Numbered from the stretch's first letter, positions 23,163 through 31,948 are shown. The stretch: DNA of 39,296 nucleotides from Sphingomonas sanguinis (GCF_001476905.1 NZ_LDTE01000002.1:1-39296); one strand, 5' to 3'. Program-made: numbers and translations. Notes: generated by a model from the sequence alone, not told the origin.

Positions 23163-23668
23163 AGCGACAGCCTCATGATCCGGTCCTCGTCGATCGTGTC
23201 GCCGACAGGGAAGTCGTAGCGGCCGATATCGACAAAGCCGTAGCGGGTGTAAAAGGCCTTGGCCCGGTGATTGTCGACATAGACCGACAGGATCAGCTGG
23301 CTCGCGCCGCGGGCGCGGGCAGCGGCGATGGCCCAGTCCATCAGGGCGGGGCCGATGCCTGCGCCCAAATGGCTCGACAGGACATAGAGCTGGTAGAGTT
23401 CGACCGCATCCGCAGGCCATGTGCCGGGAAAGCCGACCGGGCCGATCTTGGCATAGCCGATGATCGCGTCGCCATCGCTCGCCAGACGGATGGCGAAATC
23501 GGGGTCGCCGATTTGGGCAGGCAGGCCTTCGGGGCCGAAGGCTTCGTCCAGAAAAACGTTCAGGTCGGCGGGCGGATAGAGATGGCCGAAGGTCTCAGTA
23601 AAGGACGCCGCCGCCATCGCGGCCAGCGCCTGCCCGTCACCGGGCACCGCATCGCGATAGACGATCAT
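23159..23668 (-). CDS. GNAT-family N-acetyltransferase
   Basis: Acetyltransferase of 169 aa. It has the GNAT order: beta1 MIVYRDAVPGDGQALAAMAA, then IIGYAKIGPV, ELYQLYVLSSHLGAGIGPAL (motif A, the acetyl-CoA pyrophosphate loop) and ILSVYVDNHRAKAFYTRYGF (motif B), which is followed by VDIGRYDF. The substrate is unknown; the closest general type is the RimI/ElaA-like small-molecule or protein N-acetyltransferases. Both ends are coupled by 4-bp ATGA overlaps, with midA upstream and pgeF downstream. The ATG at 23668 is chosen for that reason; an ATG 27 bp upstream adds only nine unrelated residues. Confidence 0.88.
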   Translation of the reverse strand: MIVYRDAVPGDGQALAAMAAASFTETFGHLYPPADLNVFLDEAFGPEGLPAQIGDPDFAIRLASDGDAIIGYAKIGPVGFPGTWPADAVELYQLYVLSSHLGAGIGPALMDWAIAAARARGASQLILSVYVDNHRAKAFYTRYGFVDIGRYDFPVGDTIDEDRIMRLSL

Positions 23669-24747
23669 TCGCCATATCCCGCAGGCACCGGCCAATCGGG
23701 CCGCGCCACCGCCAGCGCGCGGAACAGCGTGCCCATGTCCTGCATCAACCGGTTGCGATCGGCGAGCAATGCATCGGCGCGGTCGGGATGCGCGCGGGCA
23801 AGGCTGGCGGTCCGCTGGTCGATGCCGAGTGCGCCCAGCAGGTCGCGCTGCGTCACCGGGCCGAAGGCGGCGAGGCCCGTGCTCTGCGCGGCGGCGGCAA
23901 GCGTCGTGAAATCGACATGCGCGCTCAGATCCTGCTCGCCCGGCCGGTCGAAGGGATTGGCATAGGCATGGCCGCGTACCGCCTGCAGCGTGTCGGCGAT
24001 GGCAGGGCCTTCATAGCCGTAATCGACGATCAGCGCCGCACCGCCCTGCGCGGCGATCCGGGCGGACAGGGCGCGCATCACCGTGACGCTGGCGGGGGAG
24101 ACTTCGATCACCGAGCCGGCCTCGGCCTCGCGCAGCGGTTCGGGGATGATCTCGGCCGGCACCGGCGGACCCGCGATCGGCAGGAAGAGCAAATCCTGCG
24201 CCGCGACCAGCCGCTCGTGCCAGCCATCACCGCGCCGAACGAGCTGGCGGATGGGGAGCGCGTCGAAGAACTCGTTGGCGACGACGATCAGCGGTCGGTC
24301 GGTCGGGAGCGTGTCGACCGAGTCATGCCACTGGGCCTCGGCTACGCGCTCGCCTTGCGCGGTGCGCAGCGTCGCGCTGGTCTCGACGAAATGGATGGTC
24401 GGGGTCAGTCCGGCCTTGGCCATGGCGCGCCGGGCATCGGCGGCCAGCGTGCCGCGCCCCGGCCCCAGCTCGACCCAATACACCTCGGGTCGCCCCGCCC
24501 GGTCCCACAAATCGGCGCACCACAGGCCGACCAGCTCGCCGAACATCTGGCTGATCTCGGGACTGGTGGTGAAGTCGCCACCCGCGCCCAGCGGATCGCG
24601 GGTGCCGTAATAATGTGCATTGGCGGCGGCCATGAACTGCGCCACCGGGATCGGCCCGGCCAGCGCGATGGCGCGGGCGAGCCGTTCGGGCAGCGCGTCC
24701 TCGGGCTCGGGCTTGTGATCGGCGGGGGGGATCAGCGGGTTGGTCAT
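23665..24747 (-). CDS. SAM-dependent methyltransferase, MidA/NDUFAF7 family
   Basis: Class I methyltransferase of 360 aa (DUF185). Diagnostic motifs are HYYGTRDPLGAGGDFTTSPE, ISQMFGELVGLWCADLW, the SAM-binding loop VELGPGRGTLAADARRA (92-108), IVVANEFFDALPIRQLV and IVDYGYEGPAIADTLQAVRG. Mitochondrial NDUFAF7 dimethylates an arginine of complex I subunit NDUFS2; the bacterial substrate is not certain. The start at 24747 removes 22 upstream residues without similarity. It follows lgt by 40 bp and overlaps the GNAT gene by 4 bp. The lgt-midA-pgeF neighbourhood is common in alphaproteobacteria. Confidence 0.92.
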   Translation of the reverse strand: MTNPLIPPADHKPEPEDALPERLARAIALAGPIPVAQFMAAANAHYYGTRDPLGAGGDFTTSPEISQMFGELVGLWCADLWDRAGRPEVYWVELGPGRGTLAADARRAMAKAGLTPTIHFVETSATLRTAQGERVAEAQWHDSVDTLPTDRPLIVVANEFFDALPIRQLVRRGDGWHERLVAAQDLLFLPIAGPPVPAEIIPEPLREAEAGSVIEVSPASVTVMRALSARIAAQGGAALIVDYGYEGPAIADTLQAVRGHAYANPFDRPGEQDLSAHVDFTTLAAAAQSTGLAAFGPVTQRDLLGALGIDQRTASLARAHPDRADALLADRNRLMQDMGTLFRALAVARPDWPVPAGYGE

Positions 24748-24787
24748 GCCCCCGCATTGCCCCCCGTCGCGGCGGCCTGCAACCCCG

Positions 24788-25684
24788 TCAGGACACGCTG
24801 TCGGGCCCCGCAATCGGCTCGACCCGCACGCGCCGCGCCTGGGCGGTGCTCATCAGGTACAGCCCGCCCAGGATCATCGGCACGCACAGCCATTGGCCCA
24901 TATGCAGCCCGGTCATCTGGGCAAAGGCGCGCAGCTGCTGGTCGGGCTCGCGGAAGAATTCGACGATGAAGCGCGCAATGCCATAGCCGAGCAGGAACAG
25001 GCCCGACAGCTTGCCCGGATCGTACCGCGCCTTGGTCCGCCAGAAGGCGAAGCTCATCACCGCGAACAGGACCAGTCCCTCCAGCCCCGCCTCATAGAGC
25101 TGGCTGGGGTGCCGCGCCGGATCGGGCAGGCCGAAGGGCACGGTGCGCGGGAAGATGATCGCCCAGGGCACGTCCGACGGCTTACCCCACAGCTCGCCGT
25201 TCACGAAATTGGCAAGACGGCCCAGGAACAGCCCGACCGGCGCGGTGCAGACCAGGTAGTCCAGGATGCGCAGCCAGCTGAGCTGATGCTTGCGCGCGAA
25301 CAGGATGACGCCGATACCGACGCCGATCGCGCCGCCGTGGAAGCTCATGCCGCCATCCCACAGCCGCAGGATGCGCAGGGGGTGCAGGAACATCTCCGGC
25401 GCGTAGAAGATCACATAGCCGATCCGCCCGCCCAGGATGATGCCCAGCGTGGCGTAGAACACCAGATCGTCGGCATGGGCCCGCGACATCGGCGCGCCCG
25501 GCCGGTCGAGCATCTTGCCCAGATACCACCAGCCGAACAGGATGCCGGTGATATAGGCCAGGCTGTACCAGCGCAGCGTGAAGAAGCCGATCGAGAACAC
25601 ATCCGGGTGCAATCCCAGATCCTCGAACCGGATATGGCCACCCGCGGCGGCAAGCCCAGAGGCGGCAAGCAAGGAGAGGATCAA
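24788..25684 (-). CDS. lgt: Prolipoprotein diacylglyceryl transferase Lgt
   Basis: Inner-membrane enzyme of 298 aa that moves diacylglycerol from phosphatidylglycerol to the lipobox cysteine of prelipoproteins. Seven hydrophobic segments are apparent. Family motifs are [39 protein letters not shown] (catalytic-region His116), the Lgt signature [13 protein letters not shown] (155-167) and [17 protein letters not shown]. First gene of the lgt-midA-GNAT-pgeF run. It is of note that the window's FlgH lacks a lipobox, whereas the OmpA-like protein at 33624 has one and would be a substrate. Confidence 0.96.
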   Translation of the reverse strand: MILSLLAASGLAAAGGHIRFEDLGLHPDVFSIGFFTLRWYSLAYITGILFGWWYLGKMLDRPGAPMSRAHADDLVFYATLGIILGGRIGYVIFYAPEMFLHPLRILRLWDGGMSFHGGAIGVGIGVILFARKHQLSWLRILDYLVCTAPVGLFLGRLANFVNGELWGKPSDVPWAIIFPRTVPFGLPDPARHPSQLYEAGLEGLVLFAVMSFAFWRTKARYDPGKLSGLFLLGYGIARFIVEFFREPDQQLRAFAQMTGLHMGQWLCVPMILGGLYLMSTAQARRVRVEPIAGPDSVS

Positions 25685-25799
25685 ATGCGTTTCCCTTTCT
25701 GGCTCGCTTCATAGAGCGGTCGTGGGACAACACCAAGACCATGGGTTCGGTGCCGTCCTGTGTGAGGCGGGGGTGGGCGTGGTCTAACTTGGAATCACG

Positions 25800-25992
25800 C
25801 GAAGCCGCGAAGACACGAAGAAGAATGGTTCGCGCGGAGGCGCGGAGGACGCAGAGGTGTCTGGTCCGGTCGCAAGGCAAGTCCATATTCCATGAGCGCC
25901 ACGGTCTGCCGATCGAGATGGCAGGGCGCCCGTGGCACTGTTCCCCCTCTGCGTCCTCCGCGCCTCTGCGCGCAAAACTCTTCGCGGCTTCG
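25800..25992. repeat. Long imperfect palindromic intergenic repeat
   Basis: Two pairs of perfect arms are nested. The outer pair is 13 bp (25800-25812 with 25980-25992) and the inner pair 20 bp (25838-25857 with 25946-25965). The centre folds too: GCCACGG 25898-25904 with CCGTGGC 25930-25936, and CTGCC 25906-25910 with GGCAG 25920-25924. Arms carry CGCGGAGGACGCAGAGG-type sequence, which I recall as a dispersed intergenic repeat in many proteobacteria. No transposase is present; a MITE/REP-like element is the best reading. It fills most of the 397-bp spacer between lgt and the molybdenum hydroxylase gene. Confidence 0.75.
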
Positions 25993-26081
25993 TGACTTCG
26001 CGCGAACAATCGATCCCCTCGCTCTGAGACAGCAAAACCCCCGGCTTGTCTGTCCATGCCTGTCGGCTAAGGCTGGCCGCG

Positions 26082-28295
26082 ATGGAGTTGAGCAGGCGCA
26101 ACATTCTCGTCGGTGGGGGCGTGGGGGCCGGGTTGTTGGTCGCTTGGGGGCTGTGGCCGCGTGCCTATCCGCCGAACCTGACGGTCGGGCCGGGCGAGCA
26201 GGCGTTCGGCGCGTGGCTGAAGATCGGGCGCGACGGCATCGTCACGGTTGCGGTCCCGCAGGCCGAGCATGGCCAGGGGATCGCCACCACGCTGGCGCAG
26301 GTCGTCGCCGACGAGCTGGGCGCGGACTGGCGGACGTTCGCGGTCGAGCCTGCGCCGCTTAGCCCGCTTTATGCCAATCCGGTCGGGGTCGATTCGCTGT
26401 TCGAGGGGGCGTTCGACCGCCTGCCCGAGGGTGTGCGCCGGGAATGGCTGCGTCGTGACCGGGTGATGCTGACCGCCGGGTCGAGCAGCTTGCGGATGTT
26501 CGAGGGGCCCGCGCGTGCCGCCGCCGCCACTGCCCGCGCGCTGATGGCGCAGGCTGCCGCGCGCCGCTGGGGCGTGGATTGGAACAGTTGCGAGGCCAAG
26601 GACGGCTTTATCATCCATGGCGAGCAACGGTTGCGCTTTGCCAAACTGGCCGAGGCGGCGGCGAGCGAGACCGTGCCCGAACCCCTGCCGCTGGGCAGCG
26701 GTGGCGCGGGGCGGCTGGCGGGGACGGACGTGCCCCGGCTCGATTCGCCCGCCAAGATCGACGGTTCGGCCAACTTCACCGCCGATATCCGCCTGCCCGA
26801 CATGGTGCATGTCGCGGTTCGCCATGCGCCGCTGGGCGAGACGCGGGCGATTCGCATCGACCGGGCGGCGGCGATGAAGCTGCCCGGTGTCGTCGAGGTG
26901 ATCGAGGGCGACGGCTGGGTCGCGGTGGCCGCCGCCAGTTGGTGGATCGCGCAAAAGGGCCTCGATGCGCTGGCCCCGCAGGCGGTGACCCATGGTCCGC
27001 TACCGAACGGCGCGGGCATCGCCCAGGCGCTGGAGGCCGCCCTGAAGGAGGATGGCCGGACCGTTTTTACACGCGGCGACGTCGCCTCCGCGCTGGACGG
27101 GCAGGGGTTGGTCGAGGCGCGTTACCGCGTCGGCACCGGCGTGCACGGCGCGATCGAGCCGCGCGCGGCGGTGGCGGCGTGGCACGACGACGGGCTGGAG
27201 CTCTGGGCCCCGACGCTCCTTCCCGAACATACGCGGACGGTGGCCGCCCAGGCGGCGGGCGTCGCGGCGGATCGGGTGGTCGTCCATGCCATGCCGATCG
27301 GCGGTGGCTTCGGCATCGGGCTGGAGCAGGAGGCGGTCGCCCAGGCGGCGATGATCGCCGTCCGGTTGAAGCGCCCGGTCAACGTCCAATGGTCGCGCAC
27401 CGACGATCTGCGCCGCGACGCGTATCGCGCGCCGGTGGAGGCGCGCATGACCGCGCGGCTGGATCAGGGCAGGCTGGCCGCCTGGCGCGTGCGGATCGCG
27501 ACGCCCGCGACGGGCAAGGCTCTCGCCGAGCGGGTGATGCCCGCCGGTCTGGTCCGCCTGGGGATGCGCGGGCAGGGGCGGGGTGATGCCTTTGCCATGG
27601 GCGGCGCGGTGCCCGCCTATGCCATCCCGGCGCTGGCGGTGCATCATCATGACGCCGCGCTGCCGATTTCGACCGGGCATGTCCGGGGCGGCGCGCATGT
27701 CGCCAACTGCTTTATCACCGAGTCCTTCCTCGACGAGTGCGCGCGCGCGGCCGGTGCCGATCCGCTGGCATGGCGCATCCGCCTGCTGGGCGAGGAGCCC
27801 CGGCTGGCGCGGTGCCTGTCGACCGCCGCCTCACTCGGCGGCTGGGAAGGCGGCGGCGCGAACAGCGGGCAGGGGGTGGCGGCCCATGGCTTTCGCGACA
27901 GCTATGTCGCGGTCATGGCCGAGACGCATCGCGACGATGCCGGCCGCCCGATCGTCGACCGGCTGGTCGCGGCGGTCGATTGCGGCCGGGTGGTGAACCC
28001 CGACATCGTGCGCCAGCAGATCGAGGGCGGGCTGATCTTCGGCCTTGCCGCCTTGCGCGGCGGGGCGGTCGGGTTCGAGCAAGGCTATGCCACGCCGTCG
28101 CGGCTGGGGGCGCTGAACCTGCCGCGCCTGGCCGACACGCCCGACATCACGGTCGAGCTGATCCGCTCCGACGAGGACCCCGGCGGGGTGGGGGAGCTGG
28201 CCGTGCCGCCGGTCGCGCCCGCCATCGCCAATGCGCTCGCCACCTTGCCCGGCTTCCCACGGATACGAAGCCTGCCGATGGAGTTGTCCGCCTGA
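26082..28295 (+). CDS. Molybdenum hydroxylase large subunit (isoquinoline 1-oxidoreductase beta / aldehyde dehydrogenase type)
   Basis: Xanthine dehydrogenase family Mo-cofactor subunit of 737 aa. A twin-arginine signal (SRRNILVGG, residues 4-12, then a hydrophobic stretch) predicts export of the folded enzyme. VPQAEHGQGIATTLAQVVAD is the Mo-binding N-terminal region, MPIGGGFGIGLEQEAVAQAA the cofactor loop. GGVGELAVPPVAPAIANAL holds the catalytic Glu, near residue 705. HGAIEPRAAVA and STGHVRGGAHVANCFITESF also fit the IorB class. The [2Fe-2S] small subunit (IorA type) normally beside it is missing here. The ATG at 26082 starts the Tat signal. The stop shares one base with the hemH start (TGATG). 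Confidence 0.9.
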   Translation: MELSRRNILVGGGVGAGLLVAWGLWPRAYPPNLTVGPGEQAFGAWLKIGRDGIVTVAVPQAEHGQGIATTLAQVVADELGADWRTFAVEPAPLSPLYANPVGVDSLFEGAFDRLPEGVRREWLRRDRVMLTAGSSSLRMFEGPARAAAATARALMAQAAARRWGVDWNSCEAKDGFIIHGEQRLRFAKLAEAAASETVPEPLPLGSGGAGRLAGTDVPRLDSPAKIDGSANFTADIRLPDMVHVAVRHAPLGETRAIRIDRAAAMKLPGVVEVIEGDGWVAVAAASWWIAQKGLDALAPQAVTHGPLPNGAGIAQALEAALKEDGRTVFTRGDVASALDGQGLVEARYRVGTGVHGAIEPRAAVAAWHDDGLELWAPTLLPEHTRTVAAQAAGVAADRVVVHAMPIGGGFGIGLEQEAVAQAAMIAVRLKRPVNVQWSRTDDLRRDAYRAPVEARMTARLDQGRLAAWRVRIATPATGKALAERVMPAGLVRLGMRGQGRGDAFAMGGAVPAYAIPALAVHHHDAALPISTGHVRGGAHVANCFITESFLDECARAAGADPLAWRIRLLGEEPRLARCLSTAASLGGWEGGGANSGQGVAAHGFRDSYVAVMAETHRDDAGRPIVDRLVAAVDCGRVVNPDIVRQQIEGGLIFGLAALRGGAVGFEQGYATPSRLGALNLPRLADTPDITVELIRSDEDPGGVGELAVPPVAPAIANALATLPGFPRIRSLPMELSA

Positions 28296-29308
28296 TGCTG
28301 CCCCCCGACCATCCGCCCGTCCCGCGCCCGAAGATCGGCGTGCTCCTGATGAACCTGGGCACGCCCGACGCGCCCGATCCGAAATCGGTAAAGCGATACT
28401 TACGCGAGTTCTTGTCGGATAGGCGCGTGATCGAGATTCCGGCCCTGCTGTGGCAGCCGATTCTGCGCGGTATCATCCTGAACACCCGGCCCAAGAAATC
28501 AGCCCATGCCTATTCGCTGGTCTGGCGCGACGATGGTTCGCCGCTGGCCGCGATCACCCGCGCGCAAGCGACGGCGTTGAAGGATGCGTTCGGGCCGGGC
28601 GTCATGGTCGACTGGGCGATGCGCTATGGCCGCCCCGCGATCGGCGACCAGGTGAAGGCGATGAAGGATGCCGGGTGCGAGCGTATCCTGCTCGCACCGC
28701 TCTATCCACAATATTGCGCGGCGACGACCGCGACCGCGAATGACCGGGCGTTTGCCGAACTGGCGACGATGCGCTGGCAGCCCGCGCTCCGCACCCTGCC
28801 GCCTTATTATGACGATGCACTCTATATCGACGCGTTGAGAACCCAACTGGAAGCGCAGCTCGCGACGCTCGATTTCGAGCCCGAGGCGATTCTGGCCAGT
28901 TTCCACGGCATGCCGCAGCGGACGTTGGAGCTGGGCGACCCCTATCATTGCCATTGCCGCAAGACCGCGCGGCTGCTGGCCGAGGCGATGAAGGATACGC
29001 TGAACGGCCGCGAACTGCTGGTCGCCTTCCAGTCGCGATTCGGCCGCGCCAAGTGGCTAGAGCCGGCGACCGATACGGTGCTCGAATCACTGCCGGGGCG
29101 CGGCATCCGCAAGGTGGCGATTCTGGCGCCGGGTTTTTCGGCCGACTGTATCGAGACGCTGGAGGAACTGGCGATCCGTGGACGGGAAAGTTTCGAGGGC
29201 GCGGGCGGCACGCATTTCGCCTATCTCCCGTGTCTTAACGACAGTCCGACCGGCATCGCGATGCTGCGCGGATTGATCGAACGCGAGCTTCAGGGCTGGT
29301 TGCCGTAG
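28295..29308 (+). CDS. hemH: Ferrochelatase HemH
   Basis: Last enzyme of haem synthesis, inserting Fe(II) into protoporphyrin IX; 337 aa. Motifs in order: GVLLMNLGTPDAPDPKSVKR, VDWAMRYGRPAIGDQVKAMK, LLAPLYPQYCAATTATANDR, the catalytic His in LASFHGMPQRT, YHCHCRKTARLL, FQSRFGRAKWLEPATD, and the metal-path Glu in LAPGFSADCIETLEEL. The ATG overlaps the stop of the preceding gene by one base, so translation is probably coupled. PYHCHCRKT is the usual alphaproteobacterial variant; whether its cysteines bind an iron-sulfur cluster is uncertain. Confidence 0.96.
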   Translation: MLPPDHPPVPRPKIGVLLMNLGTPDAPDPKSVKRYLREFLSDRRVIEIPALLWQPILRGIILNTRPKKSAHAYSLVWRDDGSPLAAITRAQATALKDAFGPGVMVDWAMRYGRPAIGDQVKAMKDAGCERILLAPLYPQYCAATTATANDRAFAELATMRWQPALRTLPPYYDDALYIDALRTQLEAQLATLDFEPEAILASFHGMPQRTLELGDPYHCHCRKTARLLAEAMKDTLNGRELLVAFQSRFGRAKWLEPATDTVLESLPGRGIRKVAILAPGFSADCIETLEELAIRGRESFEGAGGTHFAYLPCLNDSPTGIAMLRGLIERELQGWLP

Positions 29309-29393
29309 CGTTATATTCCATGTCCGGCCCGTCTTGGGCATTGCGGATGTCGCATGCCCATTTTATGCCACAATCTCAATTGGGAGAGGTTTG

Positions 29394-30116
29394 ATGGCTC
29401 GGGTCGCAATCGTGACGGGTGGTACGCGTGGTATTGGCGAGGCGATCAGCCTGGCGCTGAAGGAGGCGGGCATCACCGTCGCCGCCAATTATGCGGGCAA
29501 TGACGAACGCGCGCGCGAGTTTTCGGAGCGGACCGGCATCAAGGCGTATAAGTGGGACGTCGCCGATTATGACGCGGTGCAGGCCGGTGTCGCCCAGGTC
29601 GCCGAGGAACTGGGCCCCGTCGATATCGTCGTCAACAATGCGGGCATCACCCGTGACGGCACGCTGCTGAAGATGACCTACCAGATGTGGAAAGAGGTCA
29701 TGGACACCAATCTGGGCGGTTGCTTCAACATGGCCAAGGCGGTGTTCCCCGGCATGCGCGAGCGCAAATGGGGCCGCATCGTCAACATCGGCTCGATCAA
29801 CGGCCAGGCGGGTCAGTACGGTCAGGTCAACTATGCCGCCGCCAAGTCGGGCATCCACGGCTTCACCAAGGCGCTGGCGCAGGAAGGCGCGCGTGTCGGC
29901 GTGACCGTGAACGCGATCGCACCGGGCTATATCGACACCGACATGGTCGCCGCCGTCCCCGCCGACGTACTGGAAAAGATCGTCGCCAAGATTCCGGTCG
30001 GCCGCCTGGGCCAGGCGCATGAAATCGCGCGCGGCGTCGCTTTCCTGTGTTCGGACGAGGCGGGCTTCGTCACCGGCTCGACCCTGTCGATCAACGGCGG
30101 CCAGCATATGTATTGA
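29394..30116 (+). CDS. phbB: Acetoacetyl-CoA reductase PhbB/PhaB (SDR)
   Basis: NADPH-dependent reductase of acetoacetyl-CoA to (R)-3-hydroxybutyryl-CoA in polyhydroxybutyrate synthesis; 240 aa. The Rossmann glycine motif is TGGTRGIGEA (8-17), then NNAGITRDGTLLKM (81-94), and the catalytic Ser134-Tyr147-Lys151 set in NIGSINGQAGQYGQVNYAAA and K. PVGRLGQAHEIARGVAFLCS and the C-terminal GSTLSINGGQHMY are typical of PhaB rather than FabG. GGGAGAGG lies just before the ATG at 29394; an upstream in-frame ATG at 29334 adds 20 unrelated residues. No phaA or phaC is in the window. Confidence 0.94.
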   Translation: MARVAIVTGGTRGIGEAISLALKEAGITVAANYAGNDERAREFSERTGIKAYKWDVADYDAVQAGVAQVAEELGPVDIVVNNAGITRDGTLLKMTYQMWKEVMDTNLGGCFNMAKAVFPGMRERKWGRIVNIGSINGQAGQYGQVNYAAAKSGIHGFTKALAQEGARVGVTVNAIAPGYIDTDMVAAVPADVLEKIVAKIPVGRLGQAHEIARGVAFLCSDEAGFVTGSTLSINGGQHMY

Positions 30117-30134
30117 TGTATGGGTGCTCGCTTT

Positions 30135-30251
30135 CCTCCCCTGCAAGGGGAGGTGGCGGCGCACAGCGCTGAAGGAGGGGTGTCCCGCTCTCGACAGGGG
30201 CGACACCCCTCCACCATGCTTTGCATGGTCCCCCTCCCCTACAAGGGGAGG
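30135..30251. repeat. Palindromic intergenic repeat with four perfect hairpins
   Basis: In 117 bp there are four perfect stems: 30135-30141/30147-30153 (7 bp), 30174-30184/30202-30212 (11 bp), 30213-30219/30223-30229 (7 bp) and 30233-30239/30245-30251 (7 bp). The first and last are copies of one hairpin, CCTCCCC-loop-GGGGAGG, so the element has matching ends. It sits just downstream of phbB. It looks like a mobile non-coding repeat; no T-tract supports simple termination. Confidence 0.75.
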
Positions 30252-30268
30252 AATGTTTCTGACGGCAA

Positions 30269-30300
30269 GAACGCCGACCTCCGGTGGGAGATCGGCGTTC
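30269..30300. other. Strong hairpin downstream of phbB
   Basis: GAACGCCGA (30269-30277) pairs with TCGGCGTTC (30292-30300), with an inner CTCC/GGGAG pairing. No T-run follows on either strand. It may help end transcription from either converging gene (phbB or the glycine-zipper gene) or belong to the neighbouring repeat. Confidence 0.4.
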
Positions 30301-30370
30301 CGTCCTCGATACGCTACGCGAGAAAACTGGGGCGGGTGGGGCAGATACAGGCTCCGCCCGCCCTAACTGT

Positions 30371-30709
30371 TTAGCGGCAATAGCCCGGACGGCCCGACCG
30401 CTCGATCGCGCGGCCCGCCAGCGCACCCGCGCCGCCGCCGATCAGCGTGCCCAGCGTGCGGTCGCCATCGGTGTCGATGGTCCGGCCCAGCAAGCCGCCC
30501 GCCACCGCGCCGACGATCGTGCCGGTGGTGCCCGAACGGCGGCACTTGCTGGCCTGATATTCCGCCCGTGCGCCGTCGTTATAGCCGCGATAATAACGGT
30601 CCGAATGATGCGCCCGGCGATAGCGGTGCGCATCCGCGGCGGTGGCGGGCAGGACAGCGCCGCCGATCATCGCTAGGGTGGTCGCCGCCAGGGTCAGGGT
30701 CTTCATCAT
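30371..30709 (-). CDS. Exported glycine-zipper protein
   Basis: Protein of 112 aa. The signal peptide MKTLTLAATTLAMIGGAVLP ends at ATAADA. A basic Tyr/Arg/His-rich stretch (HRYRRAHHSDRYYRGYNDGA) follows. The C-terminal glycine-zipper pair is GTIVGAVAGGLLGRTI and LGTLIGGGAGALAGRAIERS (about 63-107), the 2TM glycine-zipper type seen in small outer-membrane or periplasmic proteins (Rick_17kDa-like). It lacks a lipobox cysteine after the signal, unlike SlyB/OmpA-lipoproteins; Cys residues occur only at 56 and near the end. Function is unknown. It diverges from the esterase-like gene. Confidence 0.8.
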   Translation of the reverse strand: MMKTLTLAATTLAMIGGAVLPATAADAHRYRRAHHSDRYYRGYNDGARAEYQASKCRRSGTTGTIVGAVAGGLLGRTIDTDGDRTLGTLIGGGAGALAGRAIERSGRPGYCR

Positions 30710-30891
30710 GGTCTCACTCCCGAAACTCGTCTCGATCGACGGTCCCTTCCGTCGTCGTTGACCTGCTTCTGGATGATTCGCATTGAGCGTTTCCTGAATG
30801 TCGCGGTTATCCGCCGTTCAGGTGGAGCATGCCGCAGGTGGACAGGTCTGGAGGGGCTGTCGTGCTGCGCCGCAACGCGTATGAGGCGGCC

Positions 30892-31905
30892 ATGCGCGTC
30901 CTCCTGCTCTGCTTGCTGATATGGGCCCTGGTGCCGGGATGGGCGGGCGAGCAGCGTCTGCCCTTGTTCGAGGGCGCGCCGCCCGTGTCGGTACGTCGGG
31001 TCGATCTGAACCCGCACGACCCGGCACAGCGGCGGGTGGGGGCCCTGACCTATCTGGGCGGAATCACCCTGGCGAGCCGGTCGCCTGCGTTCGGAGGCTA
31101 TTCGTCGCTGCATGTAACCGGCGACCATTTCACCTTGCTCAGCGATGGCGGCAACATCCTGCGCTTCCGCATGGGCGCGGACTGGCGGCCGCAGGGGTGG
31201 CGCTTCGACAACCTGCCCGCCGGGCCCTCGACGGGGTGGATGAAGTCCGATCGCGACAGCGAGTCGCTGGCGGTCGATCCGCGCACCGGGCAGCTTTGGG
31301 TCGGGTTCGAGAATTTCAACCAGATCTGGCGCTATGCCCCCGATTTTGCCCGGGCGGAGGGCCATGTGGCCCCGCGTGCGATGGAAAACTGGCCCGGCAA
31401 TGGCGGCGCCGAATCCATGGCCCGGATGCCCGATGGCCGATTCGTGGTGATTTCCGAAGTCGCCGAGGTCGAGCGGCGATTCTGGCGGGGAGGCGAGGCG
31501 TCGCGACGCGACAGTCGACAGGGGCTGATCTTTCCCGGCGATCCGCTGAACGGGCATGTCCGGCGTTTCGCCTATCGCGTATCACGGGGTTTCGACGTCG
31601 CCGATGCCGCCGCGCTGCCCGACGGATCGCTGGTGGTGGTCGAGCGGCGCTTTCGATTGCCCTATCATTTCTCGAATCGGATCATGCTGGTCCCGGCCGC
31701 GCACATCGCGCCCGGCCGGGTGGCGCGCGGGCGATTGCTGGCGGAACTCGATTCGCCGCTGATCCACGACAATTTCGAAGGGGTGGCCGTCACGCGGGAA
31801 GCGGGGGCGACGATCCTGTGGCTGGTGTCGGACGACAACCAGTCGGTCTGGCAGCACAGCTATCTGTTGAAGTTCCGGCTGGACCCGGCAGCTACGGCAT
31901 GGTGA
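30892..31905 (+). CDS. Secreted esterase-like/phytase-like beta-propeller protein
   Basis: Protein of 337 aa of the esterase-like activity of phytase family (PF13449). The signal peptide MRVLLLCLLIWALVPGWAGE is followed by GGITLASRSPAFGGYSSLHV, FTLLSDGGNILRFRMG, SDRDSESLAVDPRTGQLWVG, NGGAESMARMPDGRFVVISE and HDNFEGVAVTREAGATILWL, then VSDDNQ. The repeated D-x-ES/FEG-x-A motifs are the family pattern. Substrate unknown; phosphodiester or phytate hydrolysis is only a family-level guess. The ATG at 30892 has GAGG 6 nt upstream; the frame is open from 30829 but without similarity. The terminator beyond faces rpmB. Confidence 0.82.
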   Translation: MRVLLLCLLIWALVPGWAGEQRLPLFEGAPPVSVRRVDLNPHDPAQRRVGALTYLGGITLASRSPAFGGYSSLHVTGDHFTLLSDGGNILRFRMGADWRPQGWRFDNLPAGPSTGWMKSDRDSESLAVDPRTGQLWVGFENFNQIWRYAPDFARAEGHVAPRAMENWPGNGGAESMARMPDGRFVVISEVAEVERRFWRGGEASRRDSRQGLIFPGDPLNGHVRRFAYRVSRGFDVADAAALPDGSLVVVERRFRLPYHFSNRIMLVPAAHIAPGRVARGRLLAELDSPLIHDNFEGVAVTREAGATILWLVSDDNQSVWQHSYLLKFRLDPAATAW

Positions 31906-31948
31906 TTCGCGGGCTGACGGTTCTACTAGCCACGGGCGCCCAACGACG

